Below the pieces are notes generated by a model, which saw only the letters and a program-made list of their open reading frames with translations, searched no databases and was not told where the DNA came from. From positions 1-26,121 of the forward strand of contig CAYYVQ010000040.1 of the NCBI GenBank assembly GCA_964475205.1: DNA of 26,121 bases. The letters are read 5' to 3'. Numbering within the stretch: the first letter of the stretch is position 1; every line of letters starts with the position of its first letter. This document shows, piece after piece, positions 24,759 through 26,121 of the stretch. The stretch comes from CAYSRM01 sp964475205 (GTDB taxonomy: Bacteria; Verrucomicrobiota; Kiritimatiellia; UBA8416; CAYSRM01). The position numbers and the translations under genes are program-made.

Positions 24759-25409
24759 TCAGGATCGGGCGATTTTTACGCCGGAGCTGGTTCCTATACG
24801 TGTGGCTCCGGCGGAGATCATTTTCTCTGCCTGTTCACGTGTCTTTATGCCGCCGCTTGCCTTTATGCCGAATTCAGGGCCGACTGTTTTTTTGATAAGG
24901 CTTATGTCTTCGACCGTTGCGCCGCCGGCGCTGAAGCCGGTTGAAGTTTTGACAAAATGAGCGCCTGATTCCTTCACGAGGAGTGAAGCTTTCTTCTTTT
25001 CATCGTCTGACAGGAGGCATGTTTCTATGATGACCTTTACGATGTTCCCGCTTGCCGCGGTCACAACGCCCTTGATGTCGTGAATAACCAGATCATACTT
25101 CTTCTCTTTCAGCGCCCAGATCTGGAGCACCATATCAAATTCTCTTGCTCCTGCTTTGAGAGCGTTGATGGTTTCAAATGCCTTGGTCTCTCTTGACAAT
25201 GCGCCAAGGGGAAATCCGATGACAGCACATACGGCAATTCCCGAGCCTGCCAGTTCTTTGCTTGCGGTTTCTATGTGAACAGGATTGACGCATACCGAAG
25301 CGAAACCGAATTCCCTTGCTTCACTACACATCTGCTCTATTTCAGGGGTTGTGGCGTCCGGTTTCAGGGCGGTATGATCTATGAGCCGTGCAATATTGTT
25401 ATTCTGCAT
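24759..25409 (-). CDS. deoC: Deoxyribose-phosphate aldolase DeoC
   Basis: DeoC cleaves 2-deoxyribose-5-phosphate to glyceraldehyde-3-phosphate and acetaldehyde in deoxynucleoside catabolism. The 216-aa protein starts MQNNNIARLIDHTALKPDAT and has SVCVNPVHI, AVIGFPLGA, REFDMVLQIWALK, VIIETCLLSDDEKKKAS, the Schiff-base motif FVKTSTGFS and IKASGGIKTREQAEKMI. The start at 25409 is supported by GAGGAG just upstream; a longer frame would run through the upstream cupin gene. One oddity is LQIWALK where the family normally has INIGALK. It lies 16 bases after the cupin gene, probably as one operon. Confidence 0.93.
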   Translation of the reverse strand: MQNNNIARLIDHTALKPDATTPEIEQMCSEAREFGFASVCVNPVHIETASKELAGSGIAVCAVIGFPLGALSRETKAFETINALKAGAREFDMVLQIWALKEKKYDLVIHDIKGVVTAASGNIVKVIIETCLLSDDEKKKASLLVKESGAHFVKTSTGFSAGGATVEDISLIKKTVGPEFGIKASGGIKTREQAEKMISAGATRIGTSSGVKIARS

Positions 25410-25425
25410 TGTGCTGCTCCTCGCT

Positions 25426-25929
25426 TCAGGGTTTGAATGTAAATCGTTTAATTGTTTCTTCATGAACGGGGAACAGCCTGATAAGCGCTTGTCTGTCTGC
25501 CATCTCGAAGTCATCAAAGCAGAAGGCAGGTGAAACAAAGCATGATACGAGTGAAAATGATTGAGGCTCGGTGACTTCTGCTGCAATCCATGTGTGTGCA
25601 GGGACAACCCGGCAAAAAGGCTTTCCTGATTCGGGTGCGCCAAGTTCTATTTTTTTATGACCGTTTTTTTCAGACATGGTATGCAGAAGGGCGGTTGTTC
25701 CGGCATGGAAACACCATATTTCGTCGGATTCAAGGCGATGGAAAAGAGAAACATCCTCGCTGCGAAGGAGAAAAAAGATAGCCGACATATATTCCCGGTT
25801 GCCGGAGTATCCGGGCGGGAGCGCTTCCGCTGGTATTTCACCATTTGACCGGTAGATTTCCCTGTAGTATCCGCCTTCCGGGTGCGGCGTAAGCTCGAGT
25901 TTGTTTATCCAGTATTCCGCTGTTTTCAT
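25426..25929 (-). CDS. DUF985 cupin superfamily protein
   Basis: The 167-aa protein matches the DUF985/cupin_5 family: LELTPHPEGGYYREIYRS near the start, SAIFFLLRSEDVSLFHRLESDEIWCFHAGTTALLH, then FCRVVPAHTWIAAEV and FSLVSCFVSPAFCFDDFEMADRQALIRLFP. The RLESDEIW and PAHTW segments line the cupin barrel. The biochemical function of the family is not established. Start 25929 (MKTAEYWINKLEL) is chosen from the family N-terminus; no strong Shine-Dalgarno sequence is visible and 25977 is an alternative. It is upstream of and probably co-transcribed with deoC. Confidence 0.88.
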   Translation of the reverse strand: MKTAEYWINKLELTPHPEGGYYREIYRSNGEIPAEALPPGYSGNREYMSAIFFLLRSEDVSLFHRLESDEIWCFHAGTTALLHTMSEKNGHKKIELGAPESGKPFCRVVPAHTWIAAEVTEPQSFSLVSCFVSPAFCFDDFEMADRQALIRLFPVHEETIKRFTFKP

Positions 25930-25970
25930 GATGTGCAGTATAGCGTCAATTCGCTGGATATGAAGTCTAA

Positions 25971-26006
25971 CCCGCATATCTCACGAAATTCCGTGGGATA
26001 TGCGGG
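25971..26006. repeat. Palindromic repeat CCCGCATATC...GATATGCGGG
   Basis: CCCGCATATC (25971-25980) pairs with GATATGCGGG (25997-26006), with an inner CACG/CGTG pairing and an AT loop. It lies between divergent genes and has no U-tract. A dispersed REP-like palindrome is the likeliest reading. Confidence 0.55.
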
Positions 26007-26043
26007 CTAAATGACGAAGCTTTCATTTGAGTCCGGGTTGTTA

Positions 26044-26049
26044 TATAAT
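26044..26049 (+). promoter_or_regulatory. -10 box for the gene at the right edge
   Basis: A perfect TATAAT lies 8 bases before ATG 26057. The only -35 candidate at 17 bases is a weak TTTCAT (26021-26026). The short distance to the ATG suggests a very short leader. Confidence 0.35.
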
Positions 26050-26056
26050 AAAAAGC

Positions 26057-26121
26057 ATGAAGCGATTTATGGTAAGGTGCAAACTCTCAAGGATTATTCT
26101 GCCGGTCTGTATTGCATTGCT
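26057..26121 (+). CDS. Start of a gene truncated by the window edge, signal-peptide-like
   Basis: ATG 26057 opens MKRFMVRCKLSRIILPVCIAL and continues past the window. Basic residues followed by a hydrophobic stretch look like a signal peptide or membrane anchor. Nothing more can be said about its function, and no good Shine-Dalgarno sequence is seen. Confidence 0.45.
   Translation, partial: MKRFMVRCKLSRIILPVCIAL

Overview
The window looks like a Gram-negative bacterial chromosome of about 50% GC. It carries an outer-membrane factor, a periplasmic adaptor and a MacB-type ABC exporter. A hybrid cluster protein and a remnant of a 2-oxoacid:ferredoxin oxidoreductase suggest an anaerobic lifestyle. 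Remnants of a REP-associated (Y1-type) transposase with a C-terminal helix-turn-helix recall PVC-type or candidate-phylum genomes, but the sequence does not fix the lineage.

Region 1 (1-1755) is rearranged. The 3' end of one transposase copy (1-67) precedes a lipoprotein-like sugar dehydrogenase gene. Next comes the 5' third of a 2-oxoacid oxidoreductase alpha-subunit gene with a one-base frameshift. It is fused at about 1519 to the 3' end of a second transposase copy, which in turn abuts the 3' end of a broken hsdS.

Region 2 (1755-16283) is one co-directional type I restriction-modification island: hsdS remnant, hsdM, a class II-like Fic gene with its own promoter, hsdS, five accessory genes, hsdR and a YgjP-like metallopeptidase gene. 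The accessory genes encode an alpha-helical-repeat protein, a protein with a possible PD-(D/E)XK-like N-terminus, a PLD-family nuclease, a DUF3800 protein, and a small RelE/barnase-like toxin candidate frameshifted in an A8 tract. hsdS and the next three genes are joined by ATGA stop/start overlaps. This looks like a compact, co-translated cargo module inside the restriction locus and is the best candidate for an undescribed defence module.

Region 3 (16284-16564) has no protein gene but is highly structured. It starts directly after the GTGA that ends the metallopeptidase gene and folds into an outer stem, a bulged hairpin and a perfect three-way junction. I read it as a probable HEARO/omega-RNA-like element (the RNA partner of IscB) without an adjacent iscB.

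Region 4 (16565-18713) is an Rrf2-family Fe-S regulator gene with a palindromic operator in its promoter, followed by hcp. This looks like a nitric oxide/nitrosative stress pair. Region 5 (18714-24677) is a hairpin-rich leader and a four-gene tripartite export operon (outer-membrane factor, adaptor, ATPase, permease). Region 6 (24678-26121) holds a convergent-gene palindrome, deoC and a DUF985 cupin gene on the minus strand, a second palindrome, and the first codons of an outward-facing gene.
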